A stretch of 64,000 nucleotides of DNA from Verrucomicrobiota bacterium (lineage in GTDB: Bacteria; Verrucomicrobiota; Verrucomicrobiia; Opitutales; Opitutaceae): assembly GCA_023399155.1 (NCBI GenBank), contig JAEWQP010000034.1, positions 21,480 through 85,479 of the forward strand, read 5' to 3'. Every line of letters starts with the position of its first letter. Position 1 is the first letter of the stretch. Shown here piece by piece: positions 1-8,938 of the stretch. The notes under the pieces are model-generated. The model was not told the DNA's origin. It made no database searches and was given only the letters and a program-made list of their open reading frames with translations. The position numbers and the translations under genes were made by a program.

Positions 1-82
1 ACGGTCGTGGCTGCCGTGGTGACCGCAGGAGCGGCGCTCGTGGCTGTGGGAGCGATGAGCGGTCAGTTCTTTTCACTGACGC

Positions 83-829
83 TTGCGCTCCAAGTCATGG
101 CAGGTGTGGCCGGAGCACCGTCCTTATCGTCCGGATCGGCTCGTGACACTTCGCTTCGACGAACCGATGCCATTCACGGGATTCGCGATGCGATACGAAC
201 GCAATCCGGAGGCATTCCAGACCGCTCAACGGCTGTTTCTTGGCTTGTTCGATGAAGTCGTTGATCGCATCGCCGACATCCTCGAATTCGTTGCGTCCGA
301 CCTAAACTCGCTTTCCACGATCATCTTCTTGGGCGAGCACCGGGAGCCAGGCACCATCGACTACAACAATCTGTTGAGGCGGATCGGCCAGAACGCGGCA
401 CGCACCGCGAATGCGAGAGAGAGTCTGGTTAGTCTTCAGCGCGTACACGGCTTTTTCACCGAAACCTGCGGAAGCCTAAGCTCGGAACCCGTGGACGAAC
501 ACTGGCGGATCACGGGCAAGGATGTCAGTGCGCTTGCAGATCACGCCAACTTCCTCTCAAGCAAGGTCACTTTCATTCTGGATGCTACCTTGGGCCTGAT
601 CAACAGCGACCAGAACACAATCAACAGCCAGCAGAACAGGATCATCAAACTCTTCTCTGTCCTGGCTGTGGTGCTCTTGCCGCCGACCTTGGTCGCGAGC
701 ATCTACGGCATGAACTTCCTGCACATGCCCGAATTGCGGTGGACCTGGGGGTATCCGTTCGCGCTCGGGTTAATGCTGATCGCGGCGGTCTTGCCGTACC
801 TTGTATTCAAATACAAGAGATGGCTCTAG
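83..829 (+). CDS. corA: CorA-family Mg2+/Co2+ channel, 5' part broken
   Basis: The C-terminal two thirds of a CorA inner-membrane divalent-cation channel. The end carries two membrane segments and the family signature YGMNF, followed by MPEL and a basic tail, just as in E. coli CorA. The open frame starts only at a TTG and lacks about 90-100 N-terminal residues. Upstream in the same frame there are stops at 20, 56 and 77, while CorA-like residues can be read in frame 3 (STVLIVR, about 117-134) and perhaps frame 1 (GQFFSLT, about 61-81). This suggests two small indels: either a decaying gene or a sequence error near the edge. Family assignment is firm; functionality is doubtful. Confidence 0.72.
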   Translation: MRSKSWQVWPEHRPYRPDRLVTLRFDEPMPFTGFAMRYERNPEAFQTAQRLFLGLFDEVVDRIADILEFVASDLNSLSTIIFLGEHREPGTIDYNNLLRRIGQNAARTANARESLVSLQRVHGFFTETCGSLSSEPVDEHWRITGKDVSALADHANFLSSKVTFILDATLGLINSDQNTINSQQNRIIKLFSVLAVVLLPPTLVASIYGMNFLHMPELRWTWGYPFALGLMLIAAVLPYLVFKYKRWL

Positions 830-879
830 CGCCAGCGGCCCTTCCTGACTCAACGGCACTACGCTGCTGAGCAGCCCAC

Positions 880-1773
880 CTATCTTTTTCGCGTCAGGAG
901 ATCCACGAGTTCGCGAACTGGCTCCGTAATCTTGCCCCGGTGCCATGCGACCTGCAGGTCCCACTTAACGGCCGCACCGCGCAGGGGGCGGAAGGTCACG
1001 CCCGGAACTTTGGATGTCAGCATCAAGGCGGGAAGCAAGGTGACCGCGTCCTCCGCGACCAGAAGCGCGAGAATGTGCGTGAGGCCGCTCGCATTATCCA
1101 CGATCTTCGGACGAAACCCCACGCGCCGGCAAAGCCGAGTGATCCAGTTGTTGAAACCTGGGATATCTTCTGGATCGGCGCCTACGAACATCGCTCTGCG
1201 CAAGTCGCTGAGCGCGATATCGTCGTTAGCCGCCAGTTCGTGCGCCTCTGGCAGCGCAACCACGACGGGAAAAGTCGCAATCCGACGAACGAAGAATTCG
1301 CGGGAGATCGCCGCGTTGATGTTGCCCAAGATCAGCAGATCCAACTCGCCCTGTCGAAGGGCGGCGATCTGCTTGCCCGGAGTCAGGTCGATCAACTGGA
1401 CCTTGGTTTGAGGATGAGATCGGCGCAACGCGGCGAGGGCCGGGTTCAGATACTCACTGGCGGCCGACCTCAAGTATCCGACACGCACGGACGAACTCTG
1501 CCCTCGAGCCAGTTTTCGAGCTTCCGAGGTGACGATGTCCGCTCTGGCAACCACCGGGCGCATGCCTTCCAGGAGTACATGGCCCGCTGCGGTCAGCGCC
1601 ACGCCGCCGTGGCTGCGCTCGAGCAACTGGCCTCCGATCTCGGCCTCCAGCGTCTGCATCTGACGCGTCAGTGTCGATTGGGAGACGTGCAACTGTTCGG
1701 CCGCTCTACTCATGCTGCCGAACTCGGTGATCGCGAAGAAGGATCGAAGCAGGTCGAGATTCACGGTCCGCAT
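880..1773 (-). CDS. LysR-family transcriptional regulator
   Basis: A 297-residue DNA-binding regulator of LysR type. The N-terminal winged HTH (about residues 5-65) includes SMSRAAEQLHVSQSTLTRQ, and the rest is the type 2 periplasmic-binding-like effector domain (SSVRVGYLRSA onward). I chose the ATG at 1773 because the HTH begins directly after it (MRTVNLDLLRSFF); the frame stays open upstream but without family-like sequence. It is convergent with corA and transcribed away from the 1774-2396 spacer. The effector and target genes cannot be read from the sequence; a VOC or reductase gene nearby could be a target, but that is a guess. Confidence 0.9.
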   Translation of the reverse strand: MRTVNLDLLRSFFAITEFGSMSRAAEQLHVSQSTLTRQMQTLEAEIGGQLLERSHGGVALTAAGHVLLEGMRPVVARADIVTSEARKLARGQSSSVRVGYLRSAASEYLNPALAALRRSHPQTKVQLIDLTPGKQIAALRQGELDLLILGNINAAISREFFVRRIATFPVVVALPEAHELAANDDIALSDLRRAMFVGADPEDIPGFNNWITRLCRRVGFRPKIVDNASGLTHILALLVAEDAVTLLPALMLTSKVPGVTFRPLRGAAVKWDLQVAWHRGKITEPVRELVDLLTRKR

Positions 1774-2396
1774 CCTGCGTTGTTCCAGACCGAACGCAAG
1801 CCGTGGGCATGCGCAATGCGCATGGATACGTTTCTCCCCGTGCAGTAGGCGGCGTGAGCCTATCCCGCTATCATCGCGCCATGAACGCGCACCCTCTCCG
1901 AAACAATGGCACTGGCCGGAATGCCGATCCCTTTTCAAGGGAGACTCGGATCATCGGGGATCCGGCGATCCATACGCCCTGCAGAGGCGACTCATCGCCA
2001 CGCGATGCCGGCCTGACTCGGAATATGCGCCTCCAGCGTGCATGTCGGCGCGCCGTCGAACCAGTGACGGTCGCAAGGCTACCCGCGGAAAGCAATTGGG
2101 TGCTGCTCCTTTCGGTTCGTGCCATCGCGCTGTTGGCCATCGTCGTTATCATCGTCGCGCTGATTGCGGGCACATGACCTTGGACTTCGGAAGACCTGCC
2201 GCTCCGGGAGGTCGTCCAAGGCGCCCAGCCGAATCCTCGCACGATCTATTCGGGTCGTGTCCGCTTGAACCCGGTGAGCTGACGTCGCGTTCACCGCGAC
2301 GAGGTCACCAGGTTGCAGATCGCCCGTCCGCTCCGTGGCAGTCCTGCAGTTCCAACTCCCAGTCATTACGTACCTACACAGGCAATTTCCGTTACC
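1774..2396. other. Spacer with no convincing gene
   Basis: About 620 bases between the divergent LysR regulator and MscS genes. One plus-strand frame ending at 2177 closes with a hydrophobic stretch (about 25 residues, rich in L, I, V and A) that could be a remnant or a tiny membrane protein, but there is no supported start or ribosome binding site. I see no clear repeats or terminator. Confidence 0.4.
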
Positions 2397-2960
2397 ATGA
2401 CCTTTTTCGAGAACTTCTCCTTTTCATTTCCGGCATCGATTCGACCCGCGCTCGTTGCAGCCGTTGCGATTCTTTCGATCGTGTTGCTCGCGCGTCCTCG
2501 TCGTTCGCCGGTGCGTAGATCAGCCTTTGTGCGGCGTCGACTCGGACTTCCCAAGGGAGTCGTCCGCTGGCTCGTGATCAGCGCGGTGGCGATCGTCGCC
2601 TTGCTTGCGCTCGGCATTGACCTGGAGGGTCTCTGGTCGACGTTGGTCGCAGCGTTGAGCCTGGTCGCGATCGGTTTCGTCGCGATGTGGAGCATCCTGA
2701 GCCACATGCTGGCCTCGATTCTGATCGTGGTGTTCCGACCGTTCGGGGTGGGCGACCGCGTCGAGGTCATCGGCGACGACCCCGTGACCGGTGAAGTCCT
2801 CGATCTGAATCCCGTTTACACGACGCTCCGGGCGGAGGACGGCGGCACACTCCAGGTTCCGAACAACGTCTTTTTCCAGAAAGCGTTCAAACGCCACGCG
2901 CGGGCCGCATCGACCAGATCCCAGCCGTCCACCGCTCCGATCAAACCATCAGCCACCTAG
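2397..2960 (+). CDS. Small MscS-family mechanosensitive channel
   Basis: A 187-residue membrane protein. Hydrophobic segments lie at about residues 15-33, 58-78 and 82-108, followed by the MscS beta domain with FGVGDRVEV and the conserved VPNNVFF near residue 160. It would release solutes on hypo-osmotic shock. The start is the ATG at 2397 (MTFFENF). The protein stops soon after the beta domain, lacking the alpha/beta C-terminal cage of E. coli MscS, as in other short members of the family or possibly by truncation. It lies just ahead of the cation-proton antiporter gene on the same strand, which fits an ion and osmotic theme. Confidence 0.82.
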   Translation: MTFFENFSFSFPASIRPALVAAVAILSIVLLARPRRSPVRRSAFVRRRLGLPKGVVRWLVISAVAIVALLALGIDLEGLWSTLVAALSLVAIGFVAMWSILSHMLASILIVVFRPFGVGDRVEVIGDDPVTGEVLDLNPVYTTLRAEDGGTLQVPNNVFFQKAFKRHARAASTRSQPSTAPIKPSAT

Positions 2961-3179
2961 TACGACTCCAACACTCGACCGGGTCGCCGATACCGCGACG
3001 CTTGCGTATGAAAGGATGAGTCGAAGGTATTTCCGTTCTGGCGGCCGAGGTGCTGGGTGACTTGTGGCATCGATATCGTTCCGGAGCTGTCCAGAGTGTT
3101 TGGCGCTTCGTTGGCGAGCATAGTTCCCTCCGATGTTGCCTTTGGCGCCTTGCAGAACTCGACTGGCCCCGAGGTCCCC

Positions 3180-4646
3180 ATGGAAGTCGTGTATCTGATT
3201 CTGCCGGCACTTCTCGTTGCGGTCGTCATTGGCTCCGTATGGCTGGACCGCTGGAGCGTGCCGGTGATCCTGGTCGCGCTGGGCACGGGCATTGTCTGCG
3301 GCAGCGACGTGCTCAATCTTTGGCATTTCGACGACATGGTATTGACGAACCAAGTCGCAAACCTCGCGCTGGTTTTCATTCTGTATCACGGCGGGTTTGT
3401 GACAAAGCGCGCCAACTTCCGGGCTGTCGCACTTCCTGCCAGCGGACTCGCCACGTGGGGCGTATTGCTGACGGCCGCCGGGACATTTGCTGTGCTCCGG
3501 TGGGTTCTTGGCTGGTCGATGGAGTTGTCGCTCCTGCTGTCCGTCATCATCTCGTCGACCGACGCGGCAGCGATCTTCTCGATTCTGCGGCGCCAGTCGC
3601 TGCCACAGAAGCTCTCCTCCACGGTAGAAATCGAGAGCGCGGCAAACGACCCAATGGCCATCCTGCTGACGACGGTCGCAGTCGCGAGCCTCGCGTCGGG
3701 CGAATCGTTCCAGGCGTCGACCGTCCTGCTCTTCTTCTGGAAATTTGGAGCCGGGCCGATTCTTGGCTATGTGGCGGGGCGTCTTGTCATTCGCCTGTTC
3801 AATTGGCTCACCCCACAGGACCGTGGATACTATTACGTGTTGTTTCTGGGGGTGGTGATGCTCACCTATGGACTCGCTGAGTTGGCGCAGGCGAGCGGCA
3901 TGCTGGCGGTGTTTACGGCGGGATTCGTGATGGGCAACGGCTCGTTTGTTCACAAGCAGGGCGTGCAAAACTTCTCGGAGGCCCTGTCCACCATCATGAA
4001 TATCGGCATGTTCGTGCTGATGGGCGTGCTCGTTTTCCCTCGTCAGTTTGCCGACGTATGGCCGCAAGGCATTTTGCTCTTTCTCGTGCTCACATTCATC
4101 GCGCGTCCGGTGGCGGTTTTCCTCGGCACGATCGGAATGCGGCTGGGTATCCGCAACCAGGTGTTCACAGCCTGGGCTGGTCTGCGCGGCGCAGTTCCGA
4201 TTGTACTCGCGACATACCCGGCGGCAGCGGGCCTGTCTATCGGAAACGAGGTCTTCAACCTCGTGTTCTTCGCCGTGATCCTCTCGATCGTGATCCAGGG
4301 TTCGACGCTCGGTGTTGTATCCAAGTGGCTGGGGCTTTCCGAACCCGCTCGGCCCAAGGCATTGTTCAACCTTGAGATGATCACGATGGCGAAAAGCGAC
4401 TACGACATGGTGGTGGTGGATCTTCCCGGACCTAAAGGCGTCCCTGGTCCGCGCCTCCGCGATCTACGGTTGCCGGAAGGAGCGATCGTCACTTTGATTA
4501 CCCGCGCCGATGAGGTGGTCCTCCCGAAAGGTGAAACCCAATTGCAGGGCTGGGATCAGGTCACCGTCCTCGCACATGCACCGGACGAGGACCGAATCCG
4601 CGAGAAGCTGATCGAGTTGTTCCCTGCGGAGCAGTCGCCCCCGTAG
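3180..4646 (+). CDS. CPA1-family Na+(K+)/H+ antiporter with C-terminal RCK_C/TrkA-C domain
   Basis: A 488-residue antiporter. About 12 hydrophobic segments fill residues 1-385. Conserved membrane motifs include the ISSTDAAA segment (about residue 120) and the NDP motif (SAANDPMA, about residue 155), typical of CPA1/NhaP2 (CvrA) proteins. Residues about 400-485 form a TrkA-C-like cytoplasmic domain (LRLPEGAIVTLITR ... GWDQVTVLA), the arrangement of CvrA K+/H+ antiporters. I chose ATG 3180 (MEVVYLILP) because it begins right at the first membrane segment. It probably extrudes K+ or Na+ in exchange for protons. The exact ion cannot be told from sequence. Confidence 0.92.
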   Translation: MEVVYLILPALLVAVVIGSVWLDRWSVPVILVALGTGIVCGSDVLNLWHFDDMVLTNQVANLALVFILYHGGFVTKRANFRAVALPASGLATWGVLLTAAGTFAVLRWVLGWSMELSLLLSVIISSTDAAAIFSILRRQSLPQKLSSTVEIESAANDPMAILLTTVAVASLASGESFQASTVLLFFWKFGAGPILGYVAGRLVIRLFNWLTPQDRGYYYVLFLGVVMLTYGLAELAQASGMLAVFTAGFVMGNGSFVHKQGVQNFSEALSTIMNIGMFVLMGVLVFPRQFADVWPQGILLFLVLTFIARPVAVFLGTIGMRLGIRNQVFTAWAGLRGAVPIVLATYPAAAGLSIGNEVFNLVFFAVILSIVIQGSTLGVVSKWLGLSEPARPKALFNLEMITMAKSDYDMVVVDLPGPKGVPGPRLRDLRLPEGAIVTLITRADEVVLPKGETQLQGWDQVTVLAHAPDEDRIREKLIELFPAEQSPP

Positions 4647-4714
4647 ATTCGGCGTCGCAAGGTTGTCACGGTGGACCGAATGAAATGCCGTCCCGTTCCA
4701 TCGACGGATCGCAT

Positions 4715-5239
4715 TCAACGCTCCTTGAGAAGTGACTCCAGGTTGAGGCCTTCGCTGAACATCGCCAGCGTGCCGTCGGTGCTGCGGGGCCACTGCTCAC
4801 GCGGTCGGTCGCAATAGAGTTCGAGACCGTTTCCGTCGGGATCCTGCAAGTAGATCGCCTCGCTCACCCCGTGATCGGATGCGCCATCGATCCGGACGCC
4901 GTGTGCCAGCAGGCGGCGCAAGGCGTCCGCGAGATCCGCTCGTGTCGGATAGAGAATTGCCGCGTGATAAAGGCCCGTCGTGCCGGCCGGAGGAGGCGGA
5001 CCGCCCTGGCTCTCCCACGTATTCAGTCCGATGTGATGGTGATACCCGCCCGCTGAGAGAAACGCAGCGTCGTGGCCTAGGCGCTCGGTGAGTTCGAAGC
5101 CGAGCACGTCGCGGTAGAACGCGATCGCCCGCTCGAGATTCGCAACTTTCAAGTGGACGTGCCCGATGGAGACACCGCCCGAGATCGGACGGGAGGGCGA
5201 TGCTTGTCTCGTCGGCGTAGCGAACGCAGTCGATTTCAT
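4715..5239 (-). CDS. VOC-family (glyoxalase/extradiol dioxygenase-like) protein
   Basis: A 174-residue protein of the vicinal oxygen chelate superfamily with two beta-alpha-beta-beta-beta modules. Module 1 has GHVHLKVANLERAIAFYRDVLGF and GYHHHIGLNTW; module 2 has YHAAILYPTRADLADALRRL and ends with YLQDPDGNGLELYCDRP, the usual metal-ligand glutamate strand. This resembles catechol 2,3-dioxygenase-like (CatE) ring-cleavage proteins. The substrate is unknown. It is convergent with the antiporter gene, with a spacer of only 68 bases. Confidence 0.88.
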   Translation of the reverse strand: MKSTAFATPTRQASPSRPISGGVSIGHVHLKVANLERAIAFYRDVLGFELTERLGHDAAFLSAGGYHHHIGLNTWESQGGPPPPAGTTGLYHAAILYPTRADLADALRRLLAHGVRIDGASDHGVSEAIYLQDPDGNGLELYCDRPREQWPRSTDGTLAMFSEGLNLESLLKER

Positions 5240-5437
5240 GCGGCGATGTTACCACCTGTTGACCGGGACATCCACTCCCGGAGCCGCAAGGCGGCCATGC
5301 GCGGATCGCATGGGTCTTTCGATGGTTGCTCGCATGGAGGAGTCGACAGTGTCATGGGTAATGTCCTCGGATGACTGGACATGCGTGGTGCTGTTGATAC
5401 ATTCGCGCAGCCCGCAACGGGTTCACCTTTCTACCTC

Positions 5438-5812
5438 ATGAAAACCAACGAGACGGCACTTCCCGGGGCGAAGCTTGTGCTTCGCGGAATCAATCTGAAG
5501 TTGACCGCCGCCATGGAGGCGACGTTCACGGAGAAGCTCGAGCGGCTCTTCCGCCACGAACCACGAATCATCAGGGTTCGCCTCGATCTTGAGGATGTCA
5601 GCGTCGGCGGCACTCGTCGTTTCGAGGCGAAAGGACATATCGAGATTGCCGGACCGGATCTGGTCGCTTCTGTCGCGTCCGACGATGCCTACAAGTCGGT
5701 CGACATGCTCGTCGATCGACTTGATCGGATGCTGCGCAAACGTATGGCCGCGCTCACGAGCCGTCGGCACGACGGCGACATCCGAGATCACACGGTGTCG
5801 CTGGCAGAGTAG
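5438..5812 (+). CDS. hpf: HPF/YfiA-family ribosome hibernation factor
   Basis: A 124-residue protein matching the ribosome-associated inhibitor domain: GAKLVLRGINLKLTAAMEATFTEKLERL, an acidic/basic beta sheet, and ASDDAYKSVDMLVDRLDRMLRKR, the hallmark helix of HPF/YfiA. In the family this binds the decoding centre of the 30S subunit and stores ribosomes as inactive dimers or monomers in starvation. It is the short form, without the C-terminal dimerisation domain of long HPF. The ATG at 5438 is taken because the domain begins directly after it. Being in an island-like region away from rpoN, it may be an extra copy. Confidence 0.87.
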   Translation: MKTNETALPGAKLVLRGINLKLTAAMEATFTEKLERLFRHEPRIIRVRLDLEDVSVGGTRRFEAKGHIEIAGPDLVASVASDDAYKSVDMLVDRLDRMLRKRMAALTSRRHDGDIRDHTVSLAE

Positions 5813-6623
5813 ACGGTCCTTACTATTCCGGCGCTGACATCGAGGCCAGGGCGAGACTTCCGTCGAGCCGGTCTTGGCTCGGTTTGGTTGCGTCTTCGAC
5901 TGGAACTCGTTCGATGGCGTGCGAATGGTCGCATGTTCGTCAGTCGACGAAGAAGGAACCGATTGAATCTGAAGGGGCATGCGAGGTACGCATGGATGGC
6001 ATCCGGTCATCGCAGTAGCGCGACTCAATGCTGTGCGGTATCTTCTCGGCATGCACTCGACCACTTCACGCAGCCGGATCCCGATGTCATACCGATCGCC
6101 GAGACGCGAAGCGCGCGTGGTTCAAGATGCAGGGAGGCTCAAGGCGAAGGCACTTGAGCGCTGGGAGAATGAGGGTGGCAGCATTCCGAGTTACCCACGC
6201 CCCCCACGGCTTGACAAATGCAGCGAAGCGGTCGTTGTCCACGCTGACCCTTGAACGCTATGACTCCCGAAACCAAAACGATTGTGATTTGCGATGACAT
6301 GTTGTGTGTCATCTGTCCGGTCGTAGCCGGTTCCGTGGCCTGAGCCCCGCGAAGCTTTTTCGCCGGACGCTCGGGCGAGGCCCGTGGAACCGGCACATTT
6401 TGGGGCTGCGCGCTAACGGGCGACTGATCTCCCGCGGTTCGGCTGGGCGCTGAGTCGTCCATTATCCGCCACATGCTGGCGGAAATTACCCCGCACGGCG
6501 GCCTTACACGGCCCGCCCTGTGTTTTTCCCCATCCTGTTTGTCCGCCGTGATGCACGGCTGCTCTGCCGCGTACGAGCGGGCCGGAGGAGTCGCACCTGA
6601 AAATCACTAGAAAGCAATCCGCC
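5813..6623. other. Long spacer, mostly without recognisable content
   Basis: About 810 bases between hpf and the phosphoesterase gene. The only coding-like stretch I can see is the small frame at 6051-6254, listed separately. The part from about 6255 to 6600 shows no supported gene, repeat or RNA fold. Confidence 0.4.
6051..6254 (+). CDS. Small hypothetical protein
   Basis: A 67-residue frame from an ATG at 6051. Its middle, GRLKAKALERWENEGGSIP, has the look of an amphipathic helix ending in a glycine turn, and similar ERWENEGG-type helices occur in short bacterial proteins of unknown role (from memory, not checked). The ends look unstructured and no good ribosome binding site precedes the start; a second in-frame ATG at 6084 is an alternative. 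It lies in an 810-base spacer between hpf and a phosphoesterase. I would treat it as possible but unproven. Confidence 0.3.
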   Translation: MHSTTSRSRIPMSYRSPRREARVVQDAGRLKAKALERWENEGGSIPSYPRPPRLDKCSEAVVVHADP

Positions 6624-7337
6624 ATGATCATTCTTCACGTTACCGATCTCCATCTCAATGAACGCTGGTTTCGCTGGCTCGCGGAGTCCGCGCCGGTGTC
6701 CGACTTGCTGTGCATCTCGGGTGATCTTCTCGATCGCGACAGTCCCGTGCTGCATCTCGACCAGGTCGGTCTCGTCGCCGAGTGGCTGCGTGACATCAAG
6801 CGGCCGTTGTGTCTGTGCAGTGGCAACCACGATCTCGAGTGGGACGTCCAGTACGAGTGCTGGCGTCCCGCGCGCTGGTTGAGGGGACCCGTGTCGCCGC
6901 GCGTGTGGGGCGATGGCGACCGCTTCGAACTCGGCGGTCATCGCTTCCAGAGCATTTCGCGCACGACGTATCCGAAGGGTGGGGCGGCGGATTTCTGGAT
7001 TACGCATACACCGCCGTCAGGTCTCGTTGTGGGGCGCGACCATCTGGGAGTAGACCACGGCGAACCTGCGCTCGCCCTGGCCGCTGCCGTTCACCGTCCG
7101 ACTGCCGTGTTTTCCGGACGCGTTCATGAGCCGACCTCTTGGTTCGAGCGCCGCGGTGGTGTGATGTACCTGAATCCCGGACACACTTCTGGTGCGCGCT
7201 TCCCCAACTACATCCGGTTCGACACGGCCACGCACGATGCGCGGCTCGTACTCGATAGTCCGATCGGCGCCCGCAGCGAAGCGGCCCGGTGGGCATGCGC
7301 CTTCGCCGAACAGGATGCTGAACTCTCTGTCGCCTAA
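6624..7337 (+). CDS. Calcineurin-like metallophosphoesterase
   Basis: A 237-residue protein with the metallophosphoesterase blocks in order: TDLHLN (DxH, residues 8-10), SGDLLD (GDxxD), SGNHDLEW (GNHD), ITHTPP (metal His) and a final SGRVH. The last block is normally GHxH, so its first histidine is replaced by arginine, which may alter metal binding. It is likely cytoplasmic, since no signal peptide is visible. The substrate is unknown. It is followed 71 bases later by the aldo-keto reductase-like gene and the two Rnk-like genes, all on the same strand, so it may belong to that transcription unit. Confidence 0.88.
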   Translation: MIILHVTDLHLNERWFRWLAESAPVSDLLCISGDLLDRDSPVLHLDQVGLVAEWLRDIKRPLCLCSGNHDLEWDVQYECWRPARWLRGPVSPRVWGDGDRFELGGHRFQSISRTTYPKGGAADFWITHTPPSGLVVGRDHLGVDHGEPALALAAAVHRPTAVFSGRVHEPTSWFERRGGVMYLNPGHTSGARFPNYIRFDTATHDARLVLDSPIGARSEAARWACAFAEQDAELSVA

Positions 7338-7408
7338 AATGCACGCGGCCTCGCCGCGCGCTTCACCTATCCAATTCTTCAAACGCGGCCCTTGCGCCGT
7401 CACCACGC

Positions 7409-8401
7409 ATGAAACTCATTCCCTTCGGACGGACCGATCTTGTCATCTCGAACCTTTGCCTCGACGCCACCAACTTCGGCTGGAACACCGACAAAAGGAC
7501 GTCACATGCTATCCTCGACACTTTCTGCTCCAATGGCGGGAACTTCGTGGTAGCTGCCTCTAGCGTCAACGCCTTGGGTTCGGCCCTCTCGGAGTTGCAC
7601 GTCGGTTCCTGGATAGAAGGGCGTGACATCATGCGCGAGGAACTCGTGCTGGCGACGAAGTTGACCGTGCGGCCGGAGGCCGCGCTGAACCGCAATGCGC
7701 TCGCACATTTCGTCCGTCGGTGTTGCGAGGATTCGTTGCGCCGCTTGCGCGTGGAGTATGTGGACGTGCTGCTGTTCGACTTTCGATCATCGGTGTTGCC
7801 GGTCTCGGCATTGCTTGAGGTGCTGGGCTATCTCCAAGACGAGGGGCTCGTGAATCACTTCGGTGCGTCGAGGATGCCGGCATGGCGCGTGCGGGAAGCA
7901 CACCGCGTCTCAGCAGGCGACTCGCTGCCGCGCTTGAGCGTCTTGGAGGACGACTACTCACTGGCGGCCCGCATGCCGTTCGAGACGGAACTTGCGGCCC
8001 TGTGTCGCGACACCGACGCGGTTTTCCTCGCTCGTTCGCCGTTGGCCGGCGGCTTTCTTACTGAAGCCGCGAGTCGGTCGCGAGGTTGGGTGTCCATCGG
8101 GGACCGCATGTGGCTCGGCGATCCAGATTCAGGGTCGGCGTGGCCCGGGCGACGTGATGTGATTGAACGATTCGCGCACGCCCGTGGCACGACGATCTCG
8201 GAGACCGCGCTCGCCTGGGTTCTCGCGAATCCGGCGGTTTCGGCGGCCGTCGTCGGCGTGACGTCATCCGACGAACTCGAGCCGCTCATTGCCGCGGCCG
8301 GGGACACCATGTCCACGGAAGACGTCGCCTTGCTTGCTGATCCGGCGGCACACAGCGCCAGCCGTCGACCTGAACGGGAACTTGAGGAGGCCGGAGCATG
8401 A
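7409..8401 (+). CDS. Aldo-keto reductase-like protein lacking most of the catalytic tetrad
   Basis: A 330-residue AKR-fold protein: MKLIPFGRTDLVISNLCL at the N-terminus, LVLATKL with the conserved Lys84, a barrel helix SLRRLRVEYVDVLLFD, and ALAWVLANPAVSAAVVGVTS at the cofactor-binding end. The usual GxNFxDTAxxY block reads GGNFVVAASSV, so the catalytic Asp and Tyr are replaced (around residues 48 and 53). The His of the QLHW block is also gone (Asp124). Three of four catalytic residues are therefore absent. It may have lost redox activity and act as a binding or regulatory subunit. The last codons overlap the next gene by four bases (ATGA), implying translational coupling. Confidence 0.85.
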   Translation: MKLIPFGRTDLVISNLCLDATNFGWNTDKRTSHAILDTFCSNGGNFVVAASSVNALGSALSELHVGSWIEGRDIMREELVLATKLTVRPEAALNRNALAHFVRRCCEDSLRRLRVEYVDVLLFDFRSSVLPVSALLEVLGYLQDEGLVNHFGASRMPAWRVREAHRVSAGDSLPRLSVLEDDYSLAARMPFETELAALCRDTDAVFLARSPLAGGFLTEAASRSRGWVSIGDRMWLGDPDSGSAWPGRRDVIERFAHARGTTISETALAWVLANPAVSAAVVGVTSSDELEPLIAAAGDTMSTEDVALLADPAAHSASRRPERELEEAGA

Positions 8402-8814
8402 ACGCCTCGCCTATCTATCTGTCGGCGTATGACCACCACCGATTGCGGGAGATGATCGACATGGCAGAAGATCGTCCGCTCTGGAGCGACCTGAAGTCCG
8501 AACTGGAGCGGGCCGTTGTCGTGCCTACGCATGTGCGCGTGCCGACCCATGTCGTCACCGTCGGAACGCACGTGACTGTACGAGATCAGCACACCGGTGA
8601 AATTGAGGACGTCGTGCTGACATTTCCCGGATACACGGTGTTCGCCTTCGGAACCAAGGTGTCGGTCCTCGAACCGCTGGGCACTGCGCTCTTGGGTTGC
8701 ATGCAAGGCGATATCATCTCGTTCCGCGTCGGGGACGTGGAACGAGAACTGAAGCTCATCGACGTGGTGCAATCTCCGGTGGCCAAGGCGGCAGCGGCAT
8801 TGTCCGCCAACTAG
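8398..8814 (+). CDS. Rnk/GreA-C-terminal domain protein (first of two)
   Basis: A 138-residue protein with the GreA/GreB C-terminal FKBP-like fold as found in Rnk: an N-terminal helical arm (YDHHRLREMIDMAEDR) then THVTVRDQHTGEIEDVVLTFPG, ISVLEPLGTALLG-like VSVLEPLGTALLGCMQGD, and a final strand. It lacks the coiled-coil of true GreA. Rnk in E. coli binds RNA polymerase near the secondary channel and affects nucleoside diphosphate kinase levels; in this organism the role is inferred. Its start overlaps the stop of the aldo-keto reductase-like gene, and a paralogue follows 124 bases downstream. Confidence 0.85.
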   Translation: MNASPIYLSAYDHHRLREMIDMAEDRPLWSDLKSELERAVVVPTHVRVPTHVVTVGTHVTVRDQHTGEIEDVVLTFPGYTVFAFGTKVSVLEPLGTALLGCMQGDIISFRVGDVERELKLIDVVQSPVAKAAAALSAN

Positions 8815-8938
8815 ACGAAACCTTCGCAGGCTTCGCCGTCCGCCCGCGCGTCCTCCCGCGACGTGTGATTCGTCACGCCTCTTCGCGGCGCGGGCCCGGA
8901 TCAGCACCGGCCGCGCCCATCAACGAAAACATCAAGAA

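Noticed and set aside
2949..4067. A 372-codon minus-strand frame opposite the antiporter
   Set aside because: Rich in H, Q, R and E with no domain; the antiporter membrane protein on the plus strand is certain.
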